Translations under genes and position numbers: made by a program
Shown here: in pieces, positions 39,042 to 47,399 of the stretch
Layout: every line of letters begins with the position of its first letter
Position numbering within the stretch: the stretch's first letter is position 1
The notes under the pieces: model-generated
The model's input: only the letters and a program-made list of their open reading frames with translations
Database searches by the model: none
What the model was told of the DNA's origin: nothing
NCBI RefSeq assembly: GCF_009689985.1
Contig: NZ_QBAW01000010.1
Coordinates: 1-47,399 of the forward strand
DNA length: 47,399 nt
Direction: 5' to 3'
Origin: Helicobacter pylori
GTDB lineage: Bacteria; Campylobacterota; Campylobacteria; Campylobacterales; Helicobacteraceae

Positions 39042-39144
39042 AGGCTCTAAAGTAAGCCCCATTTCTAATGTTTTTGTAACGAACATGCTTTGTGATTTGC
39101 ATGTGAATGGATCGGGGAGTTATGCGTTTTTGTTGTATCGTTTA
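39032..39144 (+). repeat. 113-bp direct repeat, right copy
   Basis: A second copy of the Type IIG tail module. In the frame starting at 39034 it reads CDRGSKVSPISNVFVTNMLC to LLYRLGSK and ends at TGA 39154-39156. It has no start and is a leftover. Its first ten bases overlap the end of the endonuclease gene. Confidence 0.92.
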
Positions 39145-39175
39145 GGCTCAAAATGAGTGAATGAATGGGCATATT

Positions 39176-39190
39176 ATCTAAATTTTAGAT
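39176..39190 (+). promoter_or_regulatory. 15-bp palindrome upstream of ctpA
   Basis: ATCTAAA-T-TTTAGAT is a perfect palindrome with seven-base arms, about 75 bases before the ctpA start. The next bases (TAGAAT, 39190-39195) could be a -10 box, so the palindrome overlaps the promoter like an operator. No known regulator is recognised. Confidence 0.35.
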
Positions 39191-39266
39191 AGAATAAACG
39201 CAAAAAATTGAATAAAACCTTAAAGGTGATTCTTTCTAATCTCAAAAATGGGTGGTGCTATTAACA

Positions 39267-40631
39267 ATGACAAAACGACTTTTTAAAGGGTTGTTAGCGA
39301 TTTCTCTTGCTGTGAGTTTACATGGTGGTGAAGTTAAGGAAAAAAAGCCGGTCAAGCCGGTTAAAGAAGATCCGCAAGAATTAGCGGCTAAAAGGGTGGA
39401 AGCGTTCAGTCGTTTCTCTAATGTGGTTTCAGAAATTGAAAAAAAGTATGTGGATAAAATCAGTATTTCTGAGATCATGACTAAAGCGATTGAAGGCTTG
39501 CTCTCTAATTTGGACGCGCATTCAGCGTATTTGAATGAAAAGAAGTTTAAGGAATTTCAAGCCCAAACCGAGGGCGAATTTGGGGGGCTTGGGATCACGG
39601 TGGGCATGCGCGATGGCGTTTTGACCGTTATTGCTCCCTTAGAAGGCACTCCCGCTTACAAGGCTGGGGTTAAAGCGGGCGATAATATTTTAAAAATCAA
39701 TAACGAAAGCACGCTGAGCATGAGCATTGATGATGCAATCAATCTCATGCGTGGCAAGCCAAAGACCCCTATTCAGATCACCGTCGTAAGAAAAAACGAG
39801 CCAAAACCCTTGGTGTTTAACATTGTTAGAGACATCATCAAAGTCCCATCTGTCTATGTGAAAAAGATTGAAAAAACCCCTTATTTGTATGTGAGAGTCA
39901 ATTCTTTTGATAAAAATGTTACCAAATCGGTTTTAGACGGCTTAAAAGCTAACCCTAAAACTAAAGGGATCGTGTTGGATTTAAGAGGTAATCCTGGAGG
40001 GTTGTTAAACCAAGCGGTGGGCTTGTCTAACTTATTCATTAAAGAGGGGGTTTTAGTCTCTCAAAAAGGCAAAAATAAAGAAGAAAATTTAGAATACAAG
40101 GCTAACGGCAGAGCCCCTTATACCAATTTGCCTGTTGCGGTGTTAGTCAATGGCGGTTCAGCGAGCGCGAGCGAGATCGTCGCAGGGGCACTGCAAGATC
40201 ACAAACGGGCCGTGATTATCGGTGAAAAAACCTTTGGTAAGGGAAGCGTGCAGATACTGCTCCCTGTCAATAAAGACGAAGCCATTAAGATCACGACCGC
40301 ACGCTACTATTTGCCGAGCGGGCGCACCATTCAAGCTAAGGGGATCACGCCTGATATTGTGATTTATCCAGGTAAAGTACCAGAAAATGAAAATAAATTC
40401 AGCTTGAAAGAAGCGGATCTAAAACACCATTTAGAGCAAGAGCTTAAAAAGATTGATGATAAAACCCCTAATTCCAAAGAGGCGGATAAAGACAAGAAAA
40501 ATGAAGAGGAAAAAGAGGTTACTCCTAAAATGATCAATGATGATATCCAGCTAAAAACCGCTATTGACAGCTTGAAAACCTGGTCTATCGTTGATGAGAA
40601 AATGGATGAAAAAGCGCCTAAGAAGAAATAA
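39267..40631 (+). CDS. ctpA: carboxy-terminal processing protease CtpA (S41)
   Basis: A periplasmic serine protease of the tail-specific (C-terminal processing) family. A signal peptide (MTKRLFKGLLAISLAVSLHGG) is followed by a PDZ domain (GLGITVGMRDGVLTVIAPLEG) near residues 90-165. The S41 catalytic core contains Ser in NGGSASASEI and Lys in TFGKGSVQ. The C-terminus is a charged Lys/Glu tail of about 60 residues. Length is 454 residues from this ATG; an in-frame GTG five codons upstream is possible. The ribosome site is weak. It corresponds to HP1350. Confidence 0.9.
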   Translation: MTKRLFKGLLAISLAVSLHGGEVKEKKPVKPVKEDPQELAAKRVEAFSRFSNVVSEIEKKYVDKISISEIMTKAIEGLLSNLDAHSAYLNEKKFKEFQAQTEGEFGGLGITVGMRDGVLTVIAPLEGTPAYKAGVKAGDNILKINNESTLSMSIDDAINLMRGKPKTPIQITVVRKNEPKPLVFNIVRDIIKVPSVYVKKIEKTPYLYVRVNSFDKNVTKSVLDGLKANPKTKGIVLDLRGNPGGLLNQAVGLSNLFIKEGVLVSQKGKNKEENLEYKANGRAPYTNLPVAVLVNGGSASASEIVAGALQDHKRAVIIGEKTFGKGSVQILLPVNKDEAIKITTARYYLPSGRTIQAKGITPDIVIYPGKVPENENKFSLKEADLKHHLEQELKKIDDKTPNSKEADKDKKNEEEKEVTPKMINDDIQLKTAIDSLKTWSIVDEKMDEKAPKKK

Positions 40632-40637
40632 AAACTC

Positions 40638-41801
40638 ATGGGGTTTTTATTTGAAAAATCGTTAATGAGTTTTTTCGCTCATCCAATCAAAATCCTTAAA
40701 ATCATCAGCTTGATTTTAAGCTTTTGGGTAAGCTTTTTGGTTGCTGAAAACACTTCTGAGTCAGAAGAAATCAAGGCTAAAGTGGTTTATGTGAAAATTC
40801 CTCGATTAGAAGATTTGGAAAACAACCCGGTTTATATCGGTCAAACTATAGGCGTAACTTATGATTTATTGCTGTTTGACGCTGAGTTTTTGGAAGCTAA
40901 AATCAAAGACGAGCTGGATAAAACCCAAATTGAGCTTTTAAGCAAAATGCCTAAATGGAAAAAGGTGGAAAAAGAGCTTTTCAGAGCGACTTATTATTAC
41001 AAGATTAAGGGCATAAAAGCGAGCATTCCGCCTTTAGAAGTGAGCGCGTTTTCTAATAAAGACAAGTATATAGATTATTCCATAGCCCCAAAAGTTACTT
41101 TGCAGGTAACGGATTTATCTAAAAACCCTCGTTACGCGAATGTCATGGCTAAAGATTTACAAGTTGTGCAATACAAAACCAAAGATTATGACGATAAAAA
41201 CAATATTTTGGTGGTGGAATTAGCGTTCAAAGAAGCCACTTGGGAAGATTTTCACATCAAAGAAGCGCTAAAACAAGGGTTTGATGACGCCTCTTTAAAC
41301 CAAATCAAGGCTAAAGAAGGGAGCGTTTTTTATTATTGCGTGTTGCCTAAAACCATTCAAAACCTTTCTTTTGATTATTTTTCGCTTTCAAATAGGCAAT
41401 TTAAAACCTTATCTTTTTCAACCATTCCCACTCAAGACACTACCGGTATTCAAAGCGATCTCATCCCTAAAAACAATTTTTTAGTCTTTTCTAATGTGGC
41501 GCTGCTCGCTTTGTGCGTGTTTTTCTTGGTGTTGTTTTTCATTTTTGGGCGCAAGCTCATTTTTTTAGGGCTTGGGATTTTGTGCTTAGGGTTTGTTTTG
41601 TATAACCTTTTATTCACGCAAAAATCAGCCCTTTTGCTCGCTCATAAAAAAATCCGCATTCTGCCCACGCAAAATTCCACCATTTTAGGGCTTTCTAAAA
41701 ATGAAATGCCGATTAAAATCTTAGGTTCGCATGATGATTATTATAAAATCCTAACGCCGCATGAGCAAATAGGGTGGGTCAAAAAAGATGAAGTCAAATA
41801 G
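40638..41801 (+). CDS. membrane-anchored exported protein with C-terminal SH3-like domain
   Basis: A hypothetical protein (387 residues; HP1349 by memory) with an N-terminal hydrophobic signal (about residues 12-35) and a large extracytoplasmic beta-rich region. A pair of membrane helices follows at about 283-325 ([16 protein letters not shown] and [19 protein letters not shown]). The last 55 residues resemble a bacterial SH3 domain ([23 protein letters not shown]...IGWVKKDEV). This layout resembles BatD-like proteins, but I cannot confirm that. It begins six bases after ctpA and overlaps plsC by 14 bases. Confidence 0.75.
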   Translation: MGFLFEKSLMSFFAHPIKILKIISLILSFWVSFLVAENTSESEEIKAKVVYVKIPRLEDLENNPVYIGQTIGVTYDLLLFDAEFLEAKIKDELDKTQIELLSKMPKWKKVEKELFRATYYYKIKGIKASIPPLEVSAFSNKDKYIDYSIAPKVTLQVTDLSKNPRYANVMAKDLQVVQYKTKDYDDKNNILVVELAFKEATWEDFHIKEALKQGFDDASLNQIKAKEGSVFYYCVLPKTIQNLSFDYFSLSNRQFKTLSFSTIPTQDTTGIQSDLIPKNNFLVFSNVALLALCVFFLVLFFIFGRKLIFLGLGILCLGFVLYNLLFTQKSALLLAHKKIRILPTQNSTILGLSKNEMPIKILGSHDDYYKILTPHEQIGWVKKDEVK

Positions 41802-42489
41802 TTTAAGAGCGATTTATAGAGCTTTAGTGATCGCTATAGGTTTAGCCGTTATCATTGTTTTCAATTATTTTAACCGAAAAAACAATAACGCCCGCTCCAG
41901 CCGTAGGGCTTGTTCGTGCTTTTTTCCCCTTACCGGGGTTAATTTAGAAAAAATAGGCGCTTTTGATACGGACGCTAAACTCATTGTCTTAAACCACCAA
42001 AGCTTACTGGATATTATTTATTTAGAAGCCTACCACCCTAGCAATATTTGCTGGATCGCTAAAAAAGAGCTGGGCGAAATCCCCTTTTATGGGCATGCCT
42101 TAACGGATACGGGAATGATTTTAATTGACAGAGAGGATAAAAAGGGGATTGTGAGCCTTTTGAAAGCGTGTAAAGAAAAGCTAGATCAAAACCGCCCTTT
42201 AGTGATTTTCCCTGAAGGCACTAGAGGCAAAGGAGGAGAAAAATTCCTCCCTTTCAAGCAAGGGGCTAAAATCATCGCCGAAAAATTCCAGCTCAAAATC
42301 CAGCCCATGGTGTTAATCAATTCCATTAAAATCTTTAATTCCAAGCCCCTAGAAGCCTATAAAGCCCGCACCCGTCTAGTCATGCTAGAAAGCTATACGC
42401 CCAATTTTAGCTCGCCCACCTGGTATGAAGAATTACAAGAGCGCATGCAAAAAGAGTATTTAAAACACTACCATGAATTAAACGCATGA
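41788..42489 (+). CDS. plsC: 1-acyl-sn-glycerol-3-phosphate acyltransferase PlsC
   Basis: PlsC acylates lysophosphatidic acid to phosphatidic acid at the inner membrane. It has one N-terminal membrane helix (about 10-26). The acyltransferase motifs are NHQSLLD (His70 and Asp75, the HX4D pair) and [11 protein letters not shown] near residue 140. Length (233 residues) is normal. The start overlaps the preceding gene and the stop overlaps ung by four bases (ATGA), so translation is coupled. Confidence 0.93.
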   Translation: MKSNSLRAIYRALVIAIGLAVIIVFNYFNRKNNNARSSRRACSCFFPLTGVNLEKIGAFDTDAKLIVLNHQSLLDIIYLEAYHPSNICWIAKKELGEIPFYGHALTDTGMILIDREDKKGIVSLLKACKEKLDQNRPLVIFPEGTRGKGGEKFLPFKQGAKIIAEKFQLKIQPMVLINSIKIFNSKPLEAYKARTRLVMLESYTPNFSSPTWYEELQERMQKEYLKHYHELNA

Positions 42490-43187
42490 AGCTTTTTGAC
42501 TGCGCTCCTTTAAGTTTGGCTTGGCGGGAGTTTTTGCAAAGCGAATTCAAAAAGCCTTATTTTTTAGAAATAGAAAAACGCTACTTAGAAGCCCTAAAAA
42601 GCCCTAAAACCATTTTCCCTAAAAGCTCTAATCTGTTTTATGCGCTCAATCTAACATCCCCTAGTGCGGTTAAAATCATCCTTTTAGGGCAAGATCCCTA
42701 CCATTCCACCTACCTAAAAAATCAACAAGAATTGCCTGTGGCGATGGGCTTAAGCTTTAGCGTGGAAAAAAACGCCCCCATCCCCCCAAGCTTAAAAAAT
42801 ATTTTTAAAGAATTGCATGCGAATTTAGGCGTGCCTGTGCCTTGTTGTGGGGATTTGAGCGCATGGGCTAAAAGGGGCATGTTATTATTGAACGCCATTT
42901 TAAGCGTGGAAAAAAACCAAGCCGCTTCACACAAACGCATCGGTTGGGAAGCTTTTAGCGATCAAATATTGATGTGCCTTTTTGAAGCCAACGCTCCCTT
43001 GATCGTGGTGCTGTTAGGAAAGATCGCCCAAAAAAAGATCGCTCTAATCCCCAAAAACAAACACATCATCATCACGGCCCCTCACCCTAGCCCATTATCT
43101 AGGGGGTTTTTAGGGAGTGGGGTTTTTACAAGCATCCAAAACGCCCACAGAGAGATTTATCGTAAGGATTTTGATTTTAGTTTATGA
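42486..43187 (+). CDS. ung: uracil-DNA glycosylase Ung
   Basis: Ung removes uracil from DNA to start base excision repair. The water-activating motif GQDPYH places the catalytic Asp at residue 70, and the C-terminal HPSPLS motif supplies the catalytic His. The protein is 233 residues long, typical. It is the last gene of the tightly overlapping block from the SH3-like protein; alternative hairpins and the gap promoter follow. Confidence 0.95.
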   Translation: MKLFDCAPLSLAWREFLQSEFKKPYFLEIEKRYLEALKSPKTIFPKSSNLFYALNLTSPSAVKIILLGQDPYHSTYLKNQQELPVAMGLSFSVEKNAPIPPSLKNIFKELHANLGVPVPCCGDLSAWAKRGMLLLNAILSVEKNQAASHKRIGWEAFSDQILMCLFEANAPLIVVLLGKIAQKKIALIPKNKHIIITAPHPSPLSRGFLGSGVFTSIQNAHREIYRKDFDFSL

Positions 43188-43209
43188 TTGATGCTTAATG
43201 AGACAGAAC

Positions 43210-43239
43210 CCCTTAAGAATGCCTTTATTTAAGGGCATT
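43210..43239 (+). other. two mutually exclusive hairpins between ung and gap
   Basis: CCCTTAA (43210-43216) can pair with TTAAGGG (43229-43235). Alternatively AATGCC (43218-43223) can pair with GGCATT (43234-43239). The arms overlap, so only one can form. No run of T follows, so this is not a convincing terminator. Confidence 0.35.
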
Positions 43240-43243
43240 TGTG

Positions 43244-43249
43244 ATAAAA
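43244..43249 (+). promoter_or_regulatory. -10 element of the gap-pgk operon
   Basis: TGATAAAAT at 43241-43249 is an extended -10-like sequence, 27 bases before the gap ATG, and GGGAAAAC lies just ahead of the ATG. Confidence 0.45.
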
Positions 43250-43266
43250 TGGTGATTTTTAAATAA

Positions 43267-44268
<1,002 letters not shown>

Positions 44269-44283
44269 AAGAAAGGATTTTTC

Positions 44284-45492
44284 ATGTTAGCTAAAATGTC
44301 GTTTATGCAAAATGTTAAAAACATTCAAGAAGTGGAAGTGGGCCATAAAAGGGTGCTTATTAGAGTGGATTTTAATGTGCCTTTAGATGAAAATTTGAAT
44401 ATTACCGATGACACGCGCATTAGAGAGAGCTTGCCTACTATCCAATTTTGTATTGACAATAAGGCTAGAGATATTATTTTAGTGAGCCATTTGGGCCGCC
44501 CTAAAGGGGTTGAAGAAAAATTGAGCTTAAAGCCCTTTTTGAAACGCCTTGAAAGGCTCTTAAACCATGAAGTGGTTTTTTCTCAAAACATCGCACAACT
44601 CAAGCAAGCCTTAAACGAAAACGCACCCACAAGGATTTTTCTTTTAGAAAATATCCGCTTTTTAAAGGGTGAAGAAGAAAATGATGAAAATCTGGCTAAA
44701 GATTTAGCGAGCTTGTGCGATGTGTTTGTGAATGACGCTTTTGGCACAAGCCACAGAAAGCATGCCAGCACTTATGGCACCGCTAAATTCGCCCCTATTA
44801 AAGTGAGCGGGTTCTTACTCAAAAAAGAAATCGATTCGTTTTATCAAGCGTTTAACCACCCTTTACGCCCTTTATTGTTGATTGTAGGGGGGGCTAAGGT
44901 CAGCTCCAAACTCACCCTATTAAAAAACATTTTAGATCTCATTGACAAGCTCATCATTGCCGGAGCGATGAGCAACACCTTCTTAAAAGCCTTGGGCTAT
45001 GATGTGCAAGATTCTCCTGTAGAAGACGCTTTGATAAAAGACGCCTTAGAATTATTGCAAAGCGCGAAAGAAAAAAAAGTCAAAGTCTATTTGCCCATAG
45101 ACGCTGTAACCACTGATGACATTCTTAACCCCAAACACATCAAAATTTCACCCGTCCAAGACATTGAGCCTAAACACAAGATCGCTGATATAGGGCCTGC
45201 GAGCGTGAAATTATTTTCTGAAGTCATAGAGAGCGCGCCCACGATCATATGGAATGGCCCCTTAGGCGTGCATGAAAAACAAGAATTCGCTAGAGGCACA
45301 ACCTTTCTAGCCCACAAAATCGCTGACACTTACGCTTTCTCGCTCATTGGTGGGGGCGATACCATTGATGCGATCAACCGCGCGGGCGAAAAGGATAACA
45401 TGAGCTTTATTTCCACCGGTGGGGGAGCGAGTTTGGAATTGTTAGAGGGCAAGATTCTACCTTGTTTTGAGGTTTTGGATAAACGCCATTAA
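44284..45492 (+). CDS. pgk: phosphoglycerate kinase Pgk
   Basis: Pgk transfers phosphate between 1,3-bisphosphoglycerate and ADP, next to GAPDH in the pathway. Signatures include RVLIRVDFNVPLD near the N-terminus, SHLGRPKG, the VNDAFGTSHRKHAS loop, and the C-terminal LIGGGDTIDAI and STGGGASLELLEGK motifs. Length is 402 residues. AAAGGA precedes the ATG at 44284, supporting this start over internal ATGs at codons 5 and 8. Confidence 0.96.
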   Translation: MLAKMSFMQNVKNIQEVEVGHKRVLIRVDFNVPLDENLNITDDTRIRESLPTIQFCIDNKARDIILVSHLGRPKGVEEKLSLKPFLKRLERLLNHEVVFSQNIAQLKQALNENAPTRIFLLENIRFLKGEEENDENLAKDLASLCDVFVNDAFGTSHRKHASTYGTAKFAPIKVSGFLLKKEIDSFYQAFNHPLRPLLLIVGGAKVSSKLTLLKNILDLIDKLIIAGAMSNTFLKALGYDVQDSPVEDALIKDALELLQSAKEKKVKVYLPIDAVTTDDILNPKHIKISPVQDIEPKHKIADIGPASVKLFSEVIESAPTIIWNGPLGVHEKQEFARGTTFLAHKIADTYAFSLIGGGDTIDAINRAGEKDNMSFISTGGGASLELLEGKILPCFEVLDKRH

Positions 45493-45507
45493 CTCTAAGG
45501 ATCGCTT

Positions 45508-46470
45508 ATGGTGAATGTGTTTTTCAAACAGCAAAAATTTGTCATTAAAAAACGCTTTAATGATTTTAATGGCTTTGATATAGAAGAAAATGAGGTTTTA
45601 TGGTTTGAGCTCATCAACCCTACGCCCAATGAATTGGCCACTCTAAGCCAAGAATACGCTATCCACTACAACACAGACCATTCCCAACGAGTCTCATCAG
45701 TTACCAAATATTGGGAAGACAGCTCCAGCGTTACGATCAACGCTTTTTTCACTAACCAGGATGAAAATGAAACTTTCCACACGGAAATGGCGACCTTTAT
45801 TTTGTCTAATAACATTCTTTTCACGATTTATTACGGGACTTTAGAAATCTTTGATTCTATCCAAAAAAAGGTTTTGGCTAGCCCTAAAAAATTTGAAGAC
45901 GGGTTTGATATTCTAACCAAAATCTTTGAAGTGTATTTTGAAAAAGGCGTGGAATGTTTGGAGTGGATCAACAAACAAACGAGCCTGCTGCGCAAAAACA
46001 TCATTTTTAAAGAAACTTCCACGCCTACGCATGAAAATGTTTTGATGCGCTTGTCCAATTTGCAAGAATTTAATGTGGCTTTAAGGGATTCCTTTTTTGA
46101 CAAACGGCGCATTATTACCGCTTTATTAAGGAGCAATAAAGTGGATAGCGATACTAAAAATAATTTAAATATCATTTTAACCGATTTCAGCTCTTTAGTG
46201 GAGTCTACAACGGTCAATCTCAACTCCCTAGACAACATTCAAAACCTGTTCGCTTCTCAAGTCAATGTGGAGCAAAATAAAATCATCAAGCTCTTCACGG
46301 TGGCGACCATGGCGATGATGCCCCCCACTTTGATCGGCACGATTTACGGCATGAATTTTAAATTCATGCCGGAGTTAGAATGGCAATATGGGTATTTTTT
46401 CGCGCTGATTGTCATGGCGATTTCTACGATTCTCCCAGTGATTTATTTTAAAAAGAAAGGCTGGTTGTAG
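45508..46470 (+). CDS. corA: magnesium/cobalt transporter CorA
   Basis: CorA is the pentameric Mg2+ channel of the inner membrane. The N-terminal ~255 residues form the cytoplasmic funnel. Two membrane helices near the C-terminus are separated by the signature YGMNFKFMPE, with the GMN filter present. The protein ends in the usual basic KKKGWL tail. Length (320 residues) is normal. It follows pgk by 15 bases and precedes the TerC-like gene by six. Confidence 0.95.
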   Translation: MVNVFFKQQKFVIKKRFNDFNGFDIEENEVLWFELINPTPNELATLSQEYAIHYNTDHSQRVSSVTKYWEDSSSVTINAFFTNQDENETFHTEMATFILSNNILFTIYYGTLEIFDSIQKKVLASPKKFEDGFDILTKIFEVYFEKGVECLEWINKQTSLLRKNIIFKETSTPTHENVLMRLSNLQEFNVALRDSFFDKRRIITALLRSNKVDSDTKNNLNIILTDFSSLVESTTVNLNSLDNIQNLFASQVNVEQNKIIKLFTVATMAMMPPTLIGTIYGMNFKFMPELEWQYGYFFALIVMAISTILPVIYFKKKGWL

Positions 46471-46476
46471 CCTTTC

Positions 46477-47205
46477 ATGGAATTTTTATCCTCACTATTA
46501 GACGCTCTTTCCACAACGCATGGCATAGTCTCCTTGACTACGCTCACGCTTTTAGAAATCATTTTAGGGATTGATAACATCATTTTTATCACGGTGATGG
46601 TCTATAAACTCCCCAAACACCAGCAAAATAAAGCCATGATTTTAGGCTTGGGTCTGGCTATGCTCATGCGCATAGGGCTTTTAGGGAGCTTGTTTTTTAT
46701 CAGCCATTTGCAAAAGCCTTTATTCACTTTAGCAAGCATGAGTTTTTCATGGCGTGATGTGGTGCTGCTTGTAGGGGGGGCGTTTTTGGCTTTTAAAGCG
46801 TTAGTGGAATTAAAAGAGCAGATCTGCCCTAAAGAAAAACACCAAGAAAAAGCGTTTGGCTTTTTCATCACTTTAATAGAAATCATGTTTTTAGACATTG
46901 TCTTTTCTTTAGACTCCGTGATCACGGCTATTGGGATCGCTAAACACCTAGAAGTCATGGCGCTTGCTATCATTTTATCTGTAATCGTGATGATGTTTTT
47001 TTCCAAAATCGTTGGCGATTTTATTGAAAGGCATTATCGCATCAAAACTTTAGCCTTTGTGTTTTTGCTCGTTGTGGGCGTGTTTTTGTTTTTAGAAGGC
47101 TTGCATTTGCATGTTGATAAAAATTATTTGTATGCGGGTATTGGTTTTGCCTTGCTCATAGAATGCTTGAATATTTTCATAGAAAAGAAAATGAAAAAAA
47201 ATTAA
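46477..47205 (+). CDS. TerC-family integral membrane protein
   Basis: A 242-residue protein with about seven membrane helices and the TerC/YoaE signatures: the first membrane motif LLEIILGIDNIIFI and the repeat-related motif EIMFLDIVFSLDSVITAIG, each with the conserved Asp in a helix. Members are linked to tellurite resistance and, in some bacteria, to metal (manganese) export, but the substrate here is unknown. It is the last gene of the gap-pgk-corA run. Confidence 0.88.
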   Translation: MEFLSSLLDALSTTHGIVSLTTLTLLEIILGIDNIIFITVMVYKLPKHQQNKAMILGLGLAMLMRIGLLGSLFFISHLQKPLFTLASMSFSWRDVVLLVGGAFLAFKALVELKEQICPKEKHQEKAFGFFITLIEIMFLDIVFSLDSVITAIGIAKHLEVMALAIILSVIVMMFFSKIVGDFIERHYRIKTLAFVFLLVVGVFLFLEGLHLHVDKNYLYAGIGFALLIECLNIFIEKKMKKN

Positions 47206-47274
47206 AAAGCGTTTTTTAAAAGGCTTTCATGTTTTTATGAACAACTAAATTTTAATCAAAACTCATAAGCGCAT

Positions 47275-47300
47275 AGGGGCATTTCGCAATGAAGCCCCCT
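47275..47300 (-). terminator. weak hairpin between the TerC-like and OMP genes
   Basis: GGGGC (47276-47280) can pair with GCCCC (47294-47298), with a small inner ATT/AAT pairing. It lies between two convergent genes, so it may help end both, but neither direction has a strong T run. Confidence 0.3.
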
Positions 47301-47321
47301 TAAAAAGAGAATTTGCACCAC

Positions 47322-47399
47322 CTAGTAAGCAAACACATAATTGAGGAAAAGGCTATACATCCTTCGGTATTCTAGTTTAGCGCCCATGAAAGAGTAATA
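47322..47399 (-). CDS. outer-membrane protein of the Hop type, C-terminal end (partial)
   Basis: The minus strand from the window edge encodes 25 residues and a TAG. The last stretch, YRRMYSLFLNYVFAY, is the alternating hydrophobic beta-strand with terminal aromatic residue shared by H. pylori Hop/Hor outer-membrane proteins and read by the BAM machinery. The conserved end does not tell which family member it is; by position it may be HP1342. Confidence 0.85.
   Translation of the reverse strand, partial: YYSFMGAKLEYRRMYSLFLNYVFAY

Overview
The window is a piece of a Helicobacter pylori chromosome. The evidence is the low GC content, the C/G homopolymer switches in restriction-modification (R-M) genes, the menaquinone-type UbiA homologue, the crdR/crdS pair, and the outer-membrane protein end at the right edge, which has the aromatic C-terminus usual for H. 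pylori Hop-type porins. From memory the gene content matches roughly the HP1342-HP1407 part of strain 26695, with a type III R-M system between bioB and tyrA. HP numbers are quoted from memory and only for orientation.

Layout. 1-2150: tail of an unknown gene, then a YihY-family membrane protein and bioB on the minus strand. 2154-6422: a type III R-M pair (res, mod) with three inactivating lesions. 6702-7564: a secreted DNA/RNA nuclease broken exactly at its catalytic His codon. 7841-12044 (minus): tyrA, lon, bamD and a small, probably frameshifted membrane-protein ORF. 12261-17310 (plus): fliW, fabZ, lpxA, clpX, mreB, mreC, ending in a terminator. 17361-22732 (minus): a second type III R-M pair whose mod is switched off at a G9 tract while res is intact. 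22801-33325 (plus): a long gene train, crdR, crdS, nnrD, dnaB, comEC, mqnP, two hypotheticals, psd, nadA, nadC. 33349-36961: a large Type IIG R-M enzyme broken at a C7 tract in its NPPY codons, with a C20 tract near its 3' end. 37090-39041: an intact GANTC-type R-M pair flanked by a 113-bp direct repeat. 39267-47205 (plus): ctpA, an SH3-like membrane protein, plsC, ung, gap, pgk, corA and a TerC-family gene. 47322-47399 (minus): the last 25 codons of an outer-membrane protein.

How it fits together. About one third of the window is R-M DNA spliced between housekeeping operons for envelope lipid and shape (fabZ, lpxA, mreBC, psd, plsC), proteolysis (lon, clpX), NAD synthesis and repair (nadA, nadC, nnrD), DNA replication and uptake (dnaB, comEC) and lower glycolysis/gluconeogenesis (gap, pgk). 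All three R-M systems that carry homopolymer tracts read out of frame as sequenced; only the GANTC system is intact.

The most unusual structure is the 3' end of the Type IIG gene. A C20 tract is followed by overlapping reading frames that encode two different copies of the same short module seen inside the enzyme, while the third frame stops at once. It could act as a three-state selector of C-terminal tails. One of these modules is also the sequence duplicated on both sides of the GANTC R-M insertion.
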